The translations under genes and the position numbers were made by a program. From NCBI GenBank assembly GCA_037157565.1, contig JAZHRO010000062.1:3038001-3102000 (forward strand): a stretch of 64,000 nt of DNA. The letters are read 5' to 3'. Each line of letters begins with the position of its first letter. Position 1 is the first letter of the stretch. The notes beneath the pieces were generated by a model, which saw only the letters and a list, made by a program, of their open reading frames with translations, was not told the origin of the DNA and did not search any database. The DNA comes from Thalassia testudinum (Eukaryota; Streptophyta; Magnoliopsida; Alismatales; Hydrocharitaceae). Positions 20,469 to 31,376 of this stretch are shown piece after piece.

Positions 20469-22822
20469 TGTTATAAGACATCCTGTTATAACCTAGGCAT
20501 CAAACGTCATTTAAGACGTTCGGGAATTGGTCCAGACGTCTGGAATTTAATTTTTTCGGCATACGGGTTTGCATCTGCGCGCATGCGCGCGCAGACTGAA
20601 CCGCCGCCCTCCTTCTTCTCTTTCCTGCCTCCCTGCAGGCGCAGCCACCTTTTTCTCTCTCTCCCCACAGCAGCCTTCAAATACCCCCCCTCTCCTCTCC
20701 CTCACCCTCACTCCACCGCCTTCTTCTTCTTCTTCTTCCTGTCAGCGAGAGAGTGAGCGGGCGAGGGCAGCAGCAGTAGCTGCTGTGAGTGCATGGGGAG
20801 GAGGGGCTGCTGCGAGAGGGAGAGAGCTAGACCGCGAGGGTGCGAGCTCGCCGGAGTAGCCAGGGCCGGCCGGTGGGTGCACAACGGAAGCGTAGTGTTG
20901 GGGAGGAGCTGCTGTAGCTCAGGCAGCAGGCGAGTGCGGCACGGCCGTGCGCTGCAGGCGAAGAGCGAGGAGGTCCTGATTCTGGGAAAATTTCCCAGAA
21001 GCAGACGTCTGGACATACGTCCAGACGATGCAGGAGACGTCTGGAGGAAGGTCCAGACGTCTGAAAGGTACGATATTTTTCCTACCTTTCTATTTTCGCG
21101 TGTTCGGCCATGCAGCCGTCCCGCCAAGGAGTTCTGCTTCATTTCGTGTTGAGGACGATCGCGTGTGCGTGCAGGTCTCATTCGGGAAGGCGCAAGGGCA
21201 CACCCTCCCACACAGATCGGATGTCTGGGCATAGCACCAAACGACGGAGAGGGTCTCCAGACATCCGGAGTGATAGTCGGACGTCTAGAAACTAAGTCTA
21301 GACGGTTCAGCGGGATTCTGGACGTCTGAAGGACCGCGCAGATCAAGGTATGACCTGAGCCATCGTTTAAGATGTCTGGAAGATGTTCCAGACGTCTGAT
21401 TTTGGGCAGACTTGTCGTTCTTGACCTGTTTAGGGTCCGTTCGAAGTCCATTTTCCACGTTTCAAGTTTTGTTCTTCTCAGATTTAGTTCCTCTACCTAT
21501 TTACAGTAATTGTATCCTATTTTGAGTAGCTCCTTGTAATTGATCCTTGTGTTAGGTCCCCGTTCCTTTGCGGCTCTGGGAGTTGCGGAGGCATGTGGGC
21601 TTGTTGATCACGCCCCCAGTACTCCCGATTTTGCGGGTAGAGTGGCTCCTTTAATTATTTATCAAAAATTATGTGCTTGTGAAATAATTAATAGAATCTA
21701 GGGTATTGCATGAATCCTAGGACTGAAAAACTATATTGAATGATAGATCCTAGGGTATTGCATGAATCCTAGGACTAAAAAACTATATTGAATGATAGAT
21801 CCTAGGATATGGCATGAATCTTAGGACTGGAAAACTAGATTGAGTATATATATTGCAGTCTTGGAAAAGTAGAAAGGAAAACGATAACTACCTGTAATTG
21901 GTTAACAATTGCCTGTTTATGAATGGATAATTACTGTTGAGAACATGGGCTATATGAAAATTAAAGCTGAAATGATGAAACCTAAATTGGCTGAGTTAAA
22001 GAAAAATGAGCATGAACCCTACGGGGAATTATGAGTAGAGCTCCTGAGAAGTGAATGGAATAGAATTGGGGAAGTGAGCTGGCCCTTGAGTATGGAGTAC
22101 CAAGGAGAGCGACTGTCCCTCGGTTTAGTGCAGAGCGGAGCTAGCCGCCCCAGGGATCCAGGGTTAGGTCTGGCTACTTTATATCGACTTTTGGCCCTCG
22201 TGTACACAGTACCGAGGAGAGCTACTAGTGTAGGGAGAGCACTAGCCACCCCACGGGCACCGGGGTTCTGCTAGTCCTCCTACACCGACTTGTTAGGCCC
22301 ACTGGGCAAACCAGGGTAGTCAAGCGAGGGTGCGTGGACTGTGGAGGGGCAAGACCCCTGTTTGGTTACTGTGGAGGGGCTGGACCCCTGTTACAGAGAG
22401 GGCTCTGCCCAATACTGGTTCCATGCTGTGCTTTGGGGCGCACCCATTAACAGAAATGACTGACCGCGTGCCAGTGTAGGGTAGCTACCTGTGCGTTTAT
22501 CGCACATGCCGTAGTCACCGTTACGTCTATCAGTGACCTTGGGGTGGTTGACTGAGGGTAGGACCACCATGGGGGACTCTCCCGGTCAGGAGAGCACCAC
22601 ATGTTACTTCTACTTTTCGGAAAAGACTGCAATCAAGATCATTCCCACGAGGAACATTCGAGATCAAGAGAAAGATCTGAGGAATAACTCAATAATGAGT
22701 AAACGGAAAATAAAGAAAGAGATTAAAAATATAACAGCTACTATCCACCTTACTATTCTTTTAGCTTTTGGTTGTCACTCTACTCAGCGTTTCGCCGACG
22801 TGTCACCTTTGTCACCTTTTCA
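20469..22822 (+). mobile_element. LTR-like insert in Y, boundaries uncertain
   Basis: This block interrupts the internal region of Y and resembles no other LTR in the window. It may begin with TGTTATAA (20469 or 20484) and end near TTTTCA (22822), but I found no convincing TSD. It includes a cluster of CAGACGTCTG-type sites (20500-21400), a GC-rich pyrimidine and purine segment, a GGTCCCCGTTCCTTTG box at 21557 like the GGGTCCCCGTCTCTTC box of the copia LTR, a 52-bp tandem repeat, and a short repeated box CTGTGGAGGGGC (22338 and 22371). The 247-codon reverse ORF at 20708-21451 has biased composition and no domain. It is probably a solo LTR of a third family. Confidence 0.5.
21692..21845 (+). 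repeat. 52-bp tandem repeat, three units
   Basis: Units at 21692-21743, 21744-21795 and 21796 to about 21845. Each contains CCTAGG or CTAGGG, GCATGAATC(C/T)TAGGACT and a run of A. Units 1 and 2 differ at only a few positions; unit 3 is more diverged. Confidence 0.85.
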
Positions 22823-23400
22823 GGACTAGGTGTGATGAATGAGAATCAGATTGCCACAAATGAGCACCATATCATGATGAAGAGTCAGTCCAGAAGGTCT
22901 ATGATACGGATCAAGTTGATTCATCTCTGGGTAACTCTGATTGAGTTTTTTCGGAGGAATCACAAATCTGATGAAGTAAGCAAGGGGCTTTAAAGTCAAA
23001 TTTGTGTGGGCCCAAGGCTTGACAGCAGTGAATTCAGTCAACTTAGCCCAAATATTGGTTCCTCTTATGAGTTTGGTTGTGCAATGTCACCTAACAAATT
23101 GTTGTCCAATTCATCATTTTGATGGTTTTCCATTGGGTGCAATATCAGCTCCTCAAGAAATGACTTGAAGATTGGTTCATCCAAAGAATCCTCTCTATAA
23201 TGTTCATCCCAATCAAATGTAAATGTCTGGAGAGTGACGATTGGATCACAGAAATCCGATTCAGTAAAAGATTCAAACTCTACATCGTGGTCACTCTTGG
23301 CACCCATTGTGTTAGATTCTTGTAGATCTTTAAAATAATCATTACAGAATGTCTCTAGATCTATGGAATACAAATATGAATCCTATCGAATATTGTCATT
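22823..23400 (-). CDS. Acidic ORF of element Y, C-terminal part
   Basis: The open frame is 23065-23373 on the minus strand (102 codons), following the protease frame with only two stops between. It carries the blocks SIDLETF, EFESF, SDF.DPI, TLQ.FTFD and EDSL, which align in order with the frame ending near 3180. This position in an ordinary gypsy element would hold RT, yet no RT motif is visible. The rest, 22823-23064, is untranslated. Decay makes the real length uncertain, and the function is unknown. Confidence 0.5.
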
Positions 23401-23955
23401 CTATTCCCTAAAATCCATAAATACATCCTCGAGATCAAATATAAAAGCCTCCAATACTCTCAATTTGCTGAAATCATACTTGGCTGAATCAAGATCTTCC
23501 GTAATGCGGAAAACTTCTAGTTCTAGTTCTAGGTTTTCTATTAATGAGACAGACATGAGCTCCTGAATCAAACCTAGCTGCTCTGCTGAGCATTTTTCCT
23601 TTTCTTTAAAAGATGCCTCAAAAATATTGATCTCAATATGTTTATCCTTAGAGGCAGTTATCATATGCCTTGATTCACAATTGATTATGGCTCTTGTAGT
23701 AGCCAAAAATGGTCTCCCTAAAATTAGAGGCATAACTTGTAATTGTTGTGGTGCTTCCATGTCGAGAACTAGAAACTCAGCTAAGTAGATGAAATCCTTG
23801 ACTTTGACAACCATATCCTCTACCAGCTCAATTGGGGTGATTATGGCTTGCTCGGCTAGTTGCAGAGTAACATCAGTGGATTTTAGTTGACTTAGCCACA
23901 ATTTTTCAAATAGAGTTGTAGGAATTAGGTTGATAGATGCACCAAGATCCAGTAC
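23401..23955 (-). pseudogene. pol: Gypsy aspartic protease of element Y
   Basis: Minus strand: the active-site region reads VLDLGASINLIP with the Asp codon at about 23949-23947; the DLGA form is usual in Athila-like proteases. It is followed by a flap-like region, VKVKDFIYLAEFLVLDM, and the C-terminal ILGRPFLATTRAIIN signature of retropepsins. The long frame is 23401-23901; the active site lies just upstream in a frame already disturbed near 23970. After the protease the frame continues into an acidic stretch instead of RT. The protease would process the gag polyprotein. This copy is unlikely to be functional. Confidence 0.75.
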
Positions 23956-24527
23956 AGTTTGTTTAAACTTTTATTACCAATCTTGCAGGGGATCAACGGG
24001 GTTCCTGGATCTGATTTCTTAGGAGGTAACTATTTTGGATTATCTTACTTACATTTTTAGACAGTGTTACCTTCCTTTGAGAAGATCCCTCCACCTCTTT
24101 TTTGGATAAGTTAGGTGAGGCAGATGTGAGAGTGAGGCTACCAAGCAACGGGATAGTGACTTGTGTATTTCTTAATGATCTCGTTAGGTCTGATTCAGAT
24201 AATCCTCTCGTGTGGAGGTGAGGTAGGATTTGGGATTGGGGAATGGATTGATTGGCCTAAGGGATAGGCTTCTGCTTCCACCTCTTAGTTTTATCCTCAA
24301 CCTTGTTGTGTTGACCACGGGTTGGGTGATATTTGGCGAAAGGGCAACGAGGTTTGGTCTCACGATCTTTTCTCATCCTAACAACATTGATCATAGCACA
24401 ATTATAATGCATAGGAGGAGAAAAGATTGGACCCTGTTTAGGGGCAATAGGGTTGACCAATGATGCTTGGTTTAAATCAACTGAGGAGGTGGAAGCCCCT
24501 GAAACATAGGTATGAGCAGATGGGCAT
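23956..24527 (-). other. Gag-protease spacer of element Y
   Basis: Between the gag remnant and the protease, interrupted on its right side by X1. A reverse frame (about 24257-24527) is basic and Cys/His-containing in places but shows no clean CCHC knuckle. No domain was recognised. Confidence 0.4.
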
Positions 24528-26084
24528 TGATAAACACACATGAATTCATGATAAAATGCCTATTTATGATAGTTCCTAGGCTTAGCATTGCATATCATGC
24601 TATAAATACTGCATAACATCCATTGCATGGCATTTAGGATAGTTGTATAGTATGTACACTAATTCTTCCATTCTACATGGCCAGGAAGTAGTGCAACATC
24701 TTTACGGGCTTCGAATGAAGAATCTAATCGTACGGATGAATCCAAAGCGACGATCGCAGTTCGTTAATGTGAAAATCACCCCGATCAGAGCTCCATATCA
24801 CCCTCTACAAGAAGAAGATGGACGGTCCAGATGGTGCCACGTGGCGCCATCCAAATCGCAAAACACGAATCGCAGTTGCCCCAAGCCCACCGCAAGATGA
24901 GATCTCAGCCATTGGATCTCAATCCAATGGTTGAGGGGCACCCAACTGCGAGGCCGCACCAACCCTCCACTTGACAAACTGCCACCTTGATACATTGGTG
25001 AAGACATGCGTTCGCAAACCACGAGCGCGAGTTTGAGCCTCCGTGTGTTGGGGGAAATCTTGCGAAGAGCGAGTGCGATTTGATTATGCCCGTTGGATGT
25101 CATCAAGCGGCAGAGGCGTCGCCACGTAGTACCGCTCGATGGGCGCTGATGCTGCACGCAGCCGTCGAAGCACCTCGAGAATGAGCGATCCCACGTACGT
25201 GCGGGCGTGTGCTTGGTTGGCGCCAACCTTCAGCGACAACCTTGCAGACATTTAGTGACGCTTACAACCGTCACTAATTGCTTGTAGGTGCAAGGCTAGC
25301 TACGTATGTGAGCGAGCGTGAGCTAGCTATAGCAACACTTACAGCGACGTCTTGGAGGTCGCTATTGGTCTTATGCCTATTCTAGCCTCCTCTCATCCAC
25401 TATATAATGACCTACACCCCCTCCCTTCTAAGGCATCTCTACCTACTCTACTCCTACCTACTTCTAAGCTCTAGCAAGCCTACCAATGCTTCATTAGAGC
25501 TTACTCTCAAGCTCCTAAGGCTCCTATTAGTGTAACAAACTTCTGCCCTAGCAAATATTCCTCCATCTTCCCATCTCCATTCATTGGTCGCCTTGGAGCA
25601 GTTCTCTCACCTCCATTTTGGTAGCAAATCACCTCTGCCTCCTCACCTCCATTCCGGAGCCATGCTGAAGCTTTCCTCTACCCGACGTCCTCCTACATCT
25701 CACCTTCGTCGTCCCTCTTCTCAACTCCTTCGTCTAAGCTTACGCCAGGCGCCGTCGTCTCACCGAACAACCGATTCAAGAGATTCCTTCTCACCTCTTT
25801 CTCTTTTATGCTTTCATAGATCATTGTAATTGACATTGGAGTAATATATATCATATTTGTTCCATCTATTTTGCTTGTCTTCTTATTTCAAAAACATAAA
25901 AAAATAACAAAACTTCAAAATACCAAAAACAAACAAAACAACAATTAAAGTAAACATCGCCTCCCTGTGTTTGACCCGGGACTCCCTTGGAGTTTCGGTA
26001 AAATTTTATTTGATAACCAGTTTTACGACTACAACGAGGGTTACTCTTAACCCTGGTTTCAAACACGTGAAACATGTTGCATCA
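24528..26084 (+). mobile_element. 5' LTR of X1
   Basis: Starts TGATAAACACACATG, ends TTGCATCA. TATATAAT at 25401-25408 is the promoter candidate. Just upstream lies an inverted repeat TTAGTGACG ... CGTCACTAA (25252-25277) and a perfect 14-bp palindrome GGTTGGCGCCAACC (about 25215-25228). A decayed tRNA-like segment lies at about 24984-25040. It belongs to the same family as 41563-43204, 2298-2985 and, more distantly, 54872-56340. Confidence 0.85.
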
Positions 26085-26087
26085 TTT

Positions 26088-26105
26088 TGGCGCCGTTGCT
26101 GGGGA
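26088..26105 (+). other. PBS of X1, tRNA-Asp type
   Basis: TGGCGCCGTTGCTGGGGA, three bases after the LTR end. It matches, with one change, the form TGGCGCCGTTGCCGGGGA that I recall as the usual Athila-type PBS attributed to tRNA-Asp. Confidence 0.8.
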
Positions 26106-27373
26106 GGCAACGGAATTTACTTTATTATTTTCTGTGCTTCTTTGCATTTACATAGCACTAATCCTACTTATCTCTGATCTATTGTCTTGTAGGTCCCTAG
26201 CATGGAGATCTAAGTGCGGTAGACTAGAGTAAAGTACAGGTAGAGTTCTTTGTAAGTATCCCCCATATCCCCCCCCACTAGTTTCATTTCGCAACACTCA
26301 TAACCAAGACCAAATTTACTTAGGTGCTTGCATAAACCCTAGGATAGAATTGTTTGCCTAGTTTGCCACCTCCACTCATTTCACCCCCACATTTTATGAA
26401 AAAAAAACAAAAAGATACTTTCTGTAGGATGAATCAACATACACACTTGATTTTTATCTACTCAACTGGGATTCTGGCTTGTGTAACTGGTACACATAAA
26501 TCAACACATAAAAGAGTAGAAATTAGTCTAGGTTAATCATTTCTACGTGCCTAATTGGTGGTGCATCTGGGTCACTTGATTGAATTGTTTGGACCGCACC
26601 ACCTAATTTAAAACTGATTCATTTTGTAGTTGCCCCATAGGATTCGATATTTAGGTCAAGCCAGGCACTTCATATTTCTTCTTGATTTATAAAGGAAAAG
26701 CACTTGAACTCGTGATTGCAAATTTGGTTTGCCTCCTGAAAACTTGGTTGAATATACCTAATATTTGAATCCTAAAAGCTACTAAGCAAGATTCAAACCC
26801 TAAAACTCACCTCATCATTAATAATCTTGCTTGAAAACTTCTTTGCTGTGTACATTTACACATTCTCAAAAAATAATTAAGGGCCCATCACATTCCAGAA
26901 GCACCAATATCCTAAGCCTAACTAAAATTGAGTAGACGTTGGCCCTAAGGACTGGTTCACTCATCAGGATCCAGATTGAGATTATTCACGATTAACCTAC
27001 TTATATTAGTCAATCTAATGTCTAGCTAGGGGAGTAGCATCAAACGATCGCAGCTAGGGGGTACACTAGGAACCGGAGGCACAAGCCAAAGGAAGAACCT
27101 TCTCCCCTGTCCCTCCTTCTAACTGGTTGGATTGCCTGGACATAAGTAGAGTAAATCATCTATAATCTTAGGACGAATTCCGAGAGTTTGTAGACCTTTA
27201 GGCTACCCAACCTAAGGACAAGCTTGTATTTTTGTACTGCAAGGTCCCTTCTCTTCCCTGTCCTTCCAACTTCCTTCTAGTGTATGCTTGGAAGGAGGTC
27301 ATTGAACCCTCGTTTGGAAGGACCTATTGACCATTCCCAGAGGTAGAGGTTGAGTTTTAGCCAAGTAGATTCT
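26106..27373 (+). other. Leader of X1
   Basis: About 1.27 kb between PBS and gag without a credible ORF. A long untranslated leader is normal for this group. Nothing further was recognised. Confidence 0.5.
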
Positions 27374-28592
27374 ATGGATGATCAACAACCACCTCCCCCG
27401 CCCCCGAACCAGTAGGAGCTGATTCAGAGGCAGTTGGAAGACTTGCATCAGATGCAGTAATGGTTCCAACGAATGAATGGTCAGGGTGCTTAGCCCTTGA
27501 AGGATTTTTAGGATCCTTCAAATTATGAGGATCCCCGCCGGTGATGTTGAGATCAATCCCCAGGTTTTGAGTCTACTTAAACACTTTCACGGGCTTGGCT
27601 TAGAGGACCCATTCCAACATTTGGAGGACCTGATCACTTTGGTTCAGACCACCAAATCGCGGAATGTGGATGAAGAACAGATGCTCATGAGGCTTTTCCC
27701 CCATTCACTCAAGGATAAGGTTGCACATTGGTATCGTACCATTGGAAGACCGATTACTACCTGGATATCTTTGAAATTGGCCTTCCTGAAGAAATTCTTT
27801 CCAATTGGGTGAACCAATGCGTTGCGATGGGCAATTACCACTTTTGCCCAGCGGCAGGGGGAACTGTTTCATGGGGCCTAGGAGAGATTCTAGGATCTGC
27901 TGTGGAAGTGTCCACACCACGAGGTGCCTAAATGGAAACTTGTGTAGATTTTTTATCATGGGTTGAATGATCAACTCCGTAATCATGTGGATGCTTCTTG
28001 CGGAGGCAATTTCCTCAACAAAGACGTAGATAGTGTGTATGATTTGTTTGAGGAAATGAGCGAAAATTCTTTAAACCACGCCTCCATGGAAACCTTCAAC
28101 CGATCCCAACAAACTAGATCAAATGCCAATGAGGTCCAAGATTCTCATACTTCTGATATGGAATTGATCTGCAATAGATTAGATAAGATGGATCTAGTTG
28201 CTAAACGAATGGAAGAGTGGATGTCCAGAAACTCTAATTTTTCTAGATCCACTCAATCCCAACGATTGAGATTCCATTCTTCGCAAGCTCCTACGGGATG
28301 GGAGTTTGTGAACTAGTTGGAGTCGGCCCAACCTTCGGGCCAACTCTTCTTGGAACCTTATGGGTTCCAAACTGGGGCCTTTGATCCCAGTTTTTCTGAT
28401 CCTTCCTCATCTTATGAGGATGTTCATGCTGTGCAGGAGAATGTCAGGGCCAACCCTTACTCGAATTCCTATAATTCTGGTTGGAAAAATCACCCTAACT
28501 TCTCTTGGAAAGATCAGGGGCAGCAGACCCATTATCGACCCAACAACTATGTACCGCAAAAACCAATGGGTCATGGTCATGTATATACTTAG
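27374..28592 (+). pseudogene. gag: Gag of X1 (Athila-like), broken
   Basis: A likely start is ATG at 27374, giving a proline-rich beginning with several stops, then a shift of frame before 27525. From 27525 the frame matches the plant retrotransposon gag domain: EDPFQHLEDL, then LFPHSLKDKVAHWY and LAFLKKFFP. The last part has the Athila-type NPYSNSYNSGWKNHPNFSW. In-frame stops are at 27810-27812 (TGA) and, as TAG, at 27879, 27891, 27945 and 28314; the frame closes at 28590. No CCHC knuckle remains. Gag would form the particle shell; this copy cannot make it. Confidence 0.85.
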
Positions 28593-28787
28593 TTGCCCTT
28601 GAATCAGGTTAATCAGTCCATGTGGAATGCTTGACAACCCGTCGAGTAGGCTGATTTAAACCTAAAGATGGTAGAAATCCAAGGGTCAATGCTCTAGCTC
28701 ATGCAACAACTGAAAACTTCACTGGATACCTTGCAATTCGGACTTGGTGCAAACAACCGACAGCTCAAATATCTACCATCACAACCT
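28593..28787 (+). other. Deletion junction of X1
   Basis: About 195 bases of remnant gag 3' sequence between the last gag stop and the point where LTR similarity resumes (28788 equals about 25118). All of pol, the PPT and the LTR start are missing, which fits an illegitimate-recombination deletion. Confidence 0.65.
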
Positions 28788-29765
28788 GTCGCCATGTGGC
28801 ACCGCTTGATGGGTGCTGATGCTGCACGCGGCTGTCGATGCAACTTGAGAACGCGCGATCCCATGCATGCATGGGTGGGTGCTTGGTTGGCGCCAACCTT
28901 CAGCGATAGCTTGGCAGACATTTAGTGATGCTTACAGCTGTCACTAATTGCTCGTAGGTGCAAGGCCAATTGCATACGTGAGCGGGCGTGAGTTAGCTAT
29001 AGCGACACTTACAGTGACGTCCTGGAGGTCGCTATTGGTCTTATGCCTATTCTAGCCTCCTCTCATCCACTATATAAAGACCTACACCCCTCCCTTCCAA
29101 GGCATCTCTACCTACTCTACTCCCACATACTCCTAAGCTCTAGCAAGCCTACCAACGCTCCGTTAGAGCTTACTCTCAAGCTCCCAAGGCTCCTATTAGT
29201 GTAACAAACCTCTGCCCCACCAAATATTCCTCCATCTTCCCATCTCCATTCATAGGTTGCCTTGGAGCCGTCCTGTCACCTCCATTTTGATAGCAGATCA
29301 TCTTCGCCTCCTCACCTCCATTCCAGAGCCATGCTGAGGCTTTCCTCTACCCGACGTCCTCTTTCATCTTACCTTCATTGTCCCGCTTCTCAACTCCTTC
29401 GTCCAAGCTTCCACCAGGCATCGATGTCTCGTCGAACAACCGATTCGGGAGATTCCTTCTCACCTCTTTCTCTTTTATGCTTTCATAGATCATTGTAATT
29501 GACATTGGAGTAATATATATCATATTTGTCCCATCTATTCTGCTTGTATTCTTATTTCAAAAACACCAAAAAAAAATAAAACTTCAAAATACCAAAAACA
29601 AACAAAACGAAGCACGGTTTTCAATTAAAGTAAACGTCACCTCGCTGTGTTCGACCCGGGACTCCCTTAGAGTTTCGGTAAAATTTTATTTGATAACAAG
29701 TTTTGTGACTACAACGACGGGTTACTTTTAACCTTGGTTTCAAACACGTGAAACACGTTGCATCA
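28788..29765 (+). mobile_element. Truncated 3' LTR of X1
   Basis: Aligns with 25118-26084 to the last base (CATCA). It shares the palindrome GGTTGGCGCCAACC, the inverted repeat TTAGTGATG ... TGTCACTAA (28922-28947), the TATA region TATATAAAG and the AATTGACATTGGAGTAATAT box. Differences are several percent, clustered in the 5' part. Confidence 0.85.
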
Positions 29766-30316
29766 AGCATGGATGAGTGTAGTAAATTTGGCCCTGGGTT
29801 TGGTTCACAACGTGCCTCTGGTTTGGCATGTTGTTCAGGTTAGGTAGAGGTTATGAAGGAAGTGCACTAGGCTGGCGAGTCCTAGTCAATTGTGTGAGTT
29901 GATTACGAACCTCTGTAATCTCCACATTGTGCTGTCTTTACATAGAAACATTGGTCTTCTGCATATTGGCCAATGTTTGTAGAATCAGGCTCATATGATC
30001 TTCCTTGCTAGTCCAGGCTTGGAAGTTTGGGTTGGGCCTAGGATGAGTGGGATGATATGAGTGTGGATTCTGTGGTCTAGATTGGAATTGAGGTCTGGAG
30101 TTTTGATTATTCTCCGACCAAGAGAAATTGGGATGATTGTGCCATCCAGGGTTATAAGAGTTAGAATGATGATCATTCTGAATGGCGTGGAGCTCCTCAC
30201 AGGGTTGAGTAGCTCCAGAGTATTCAGGATACAGAGGTTCAGAGATCCCCCAACTAGAACAGGCAGGTTTGGAGTTGCCTTCGACATCGGGATTAGATGG
30301 GGGTGGATATGCATCC
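29766..30316 (-). pseudogene. gag: Gag C-terminal part of element Y
   Basis: On the minus strand one frame reads SWGDLSEPLYPEYSG, then NSYNPGWHNHPNFSW, then a Q/N/P-rich tail and MSLILQTLANMQKTN. This is the Athila-type gag C-terminal signature, also present in X1. It is cut on the right by the copia element (TSD CATCC at 30312-30316) and on the left by X1. The longest open frame (29991-30314) is in a different register from the gag reading, showing frame damage or a shadow frame. Confidence 0.7.
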
Positions 30317-30581
30317 TGTTAGTTCAACCACTCGTATATAATATTTTGATGATTTTACAAAATGAAGAAAATGAAATAAAAAATAAAGCGTAGCATATTA
30401 TTTTCTCTCTGTAATAACATATTTGTAGGATTTCAAAAAGCTTTCCTAGACGGGAGATTAAAAGCGTAAAGACGAGTAGCATAAGTATTAGGTCCTAGGC
30501 TTTTTCATGTAAACTTTCAAAGGTTGTAATTTTCATTTTATTTGAGTCTAGAAATATTGTAAAGGGCCCCCGAACAAAACC

Positions 30582-30589
30582 TATAAATA
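30582..30589 (+). promoter_or_regulatory. TATA box 1 of the copia LTR
   Basis: TATAAATA in the context CCTATAAATAG. It is conserved in the 3' LTR at 39984-39991. It lies near the LTR start, upstream of the palindrome array. Confidence 0.55.
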
Positions 30590-30654
30590 GCTAACTTAGG
30601 CTCTTTACACTTAGGATAAATAAGAAACAAAAACCAAACACTTATACTTTTATC

Positions 30655-31260
30655 AGATGTCCATAACAGTGGTCAGACGTCTGACTTTTCACTTTAAGAC
30701 GTCTGACAAGTGTATCAGACGTCTAATTTCAAAGATTTCTGCCTTTATTTGTCTCCTCATAAACATCAGTCGAAGGACTTCACTTTCAGACGTCAATAAT
30801 CTTTAATAGACGTCTGATTGTTTACCCAGACGTCCTCATACTAACCGTTAGACTTCGTCTATGCAAAAACAATTTCCAGACGTCTTGACACACTTACAGA
30901 CGTCTGCCTTTGAACCGTTGGCCATGATTTTCTGTGCGTATCACTTCACGGCCACAAAATCTTTTGGCAGAAGAAGTAGGGAACAGTATTTAGGTTTCCA
31001 GACGTCTGGTAATGTTCTCAGACGTCCATAACAACGTCTGATCCTCTATACCTAGAACCCTGTTTGGATCTGATGACAACAGGAACGAATCCACCATTCA
31101 TTAGACGTCCAATGAAATAATCAGACGTCTTATGAGATAATATCAGACGTCCCTCTTTTGATCCAATAGAGTCTGTTGAGATGTCCTGCAATATTAGACG
31201 ACCAGAGGTAAAATCAGACGTCCTGTAAGACGTCTGATCCTATAATTAGACGTCTGATGT
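30655..31260. repeat. Array of CAGACGTCTG-type palindromes in the copia LTR
   Basis: At least 15 copies of AGACGTC, several as the full palindrome CAGACGTCTG or AGACGTCT, plus decayed forms, spaced about 12-100 bases apart. Examples are near 30674, 30694, 30716, 30809, 30897, 31001, 31123, 31227 and 31248. Spacers are unrelated to each other, so this is not a tandem repeat. Several LTR-pair differences hit the CpG of this motif (for example 30657 against 40059). Confidence 0.9.
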
Positions 31261-31376
31261 TGCTGTCAGACTCATCATTGCCCTGATTTTGTGTGGATTT
31301 CGTCCTAAACTCTTGGGATTTGTTTCCAACGGATAGAAGAGCTCTCCCAAGTGTTCTTGAAGGTTCCAAACTTGCC

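Larger units (their letters stand above)
24528..29765 (+). mobile_element. Element X1: Athila-like gypsy with internal deletion, nested in Y
   Basis: The 5' LTR is 24528-26084, the PBS 26088-26105, the leader and gag 26106-28592, and a truncated 3' LTR 28788-29765. Flanking GGCAT (24523-24527) and AGCAT (29766-29770) form a TSD with one mismatch. All of pol is missing, and the gag end runs almost directly into the middle of an LTR. The 3' LTR lacks its first 590 or so bases (equivalent to 24528-25117). The LTR copies differ by several percent, more than the copia LTRs. Its insertion splits gag from protease in Y. Confidence 0.85.

Noticed and set aside
20708..21451. 247-codon reverse ORF
   Set aside because: Biased composition over a GC-rich, pyrimidine-rich part of the LTR-like insert, no domain, and overlapped by several forward ORFs of equal quality.
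24528..29765. X1 as a complete small non-autonomous LTR element
   Set aside because: The second LTR lacks its first 590 bases and there is no PPT before it, so this is a deletion product.
30655..31260. CRISPR-like array
   Set aside because: Repeats are only 8-10 bases and palindromic, spacers vary from about 12 to 100 bases, and the sequence is a eukaryotic LTR.
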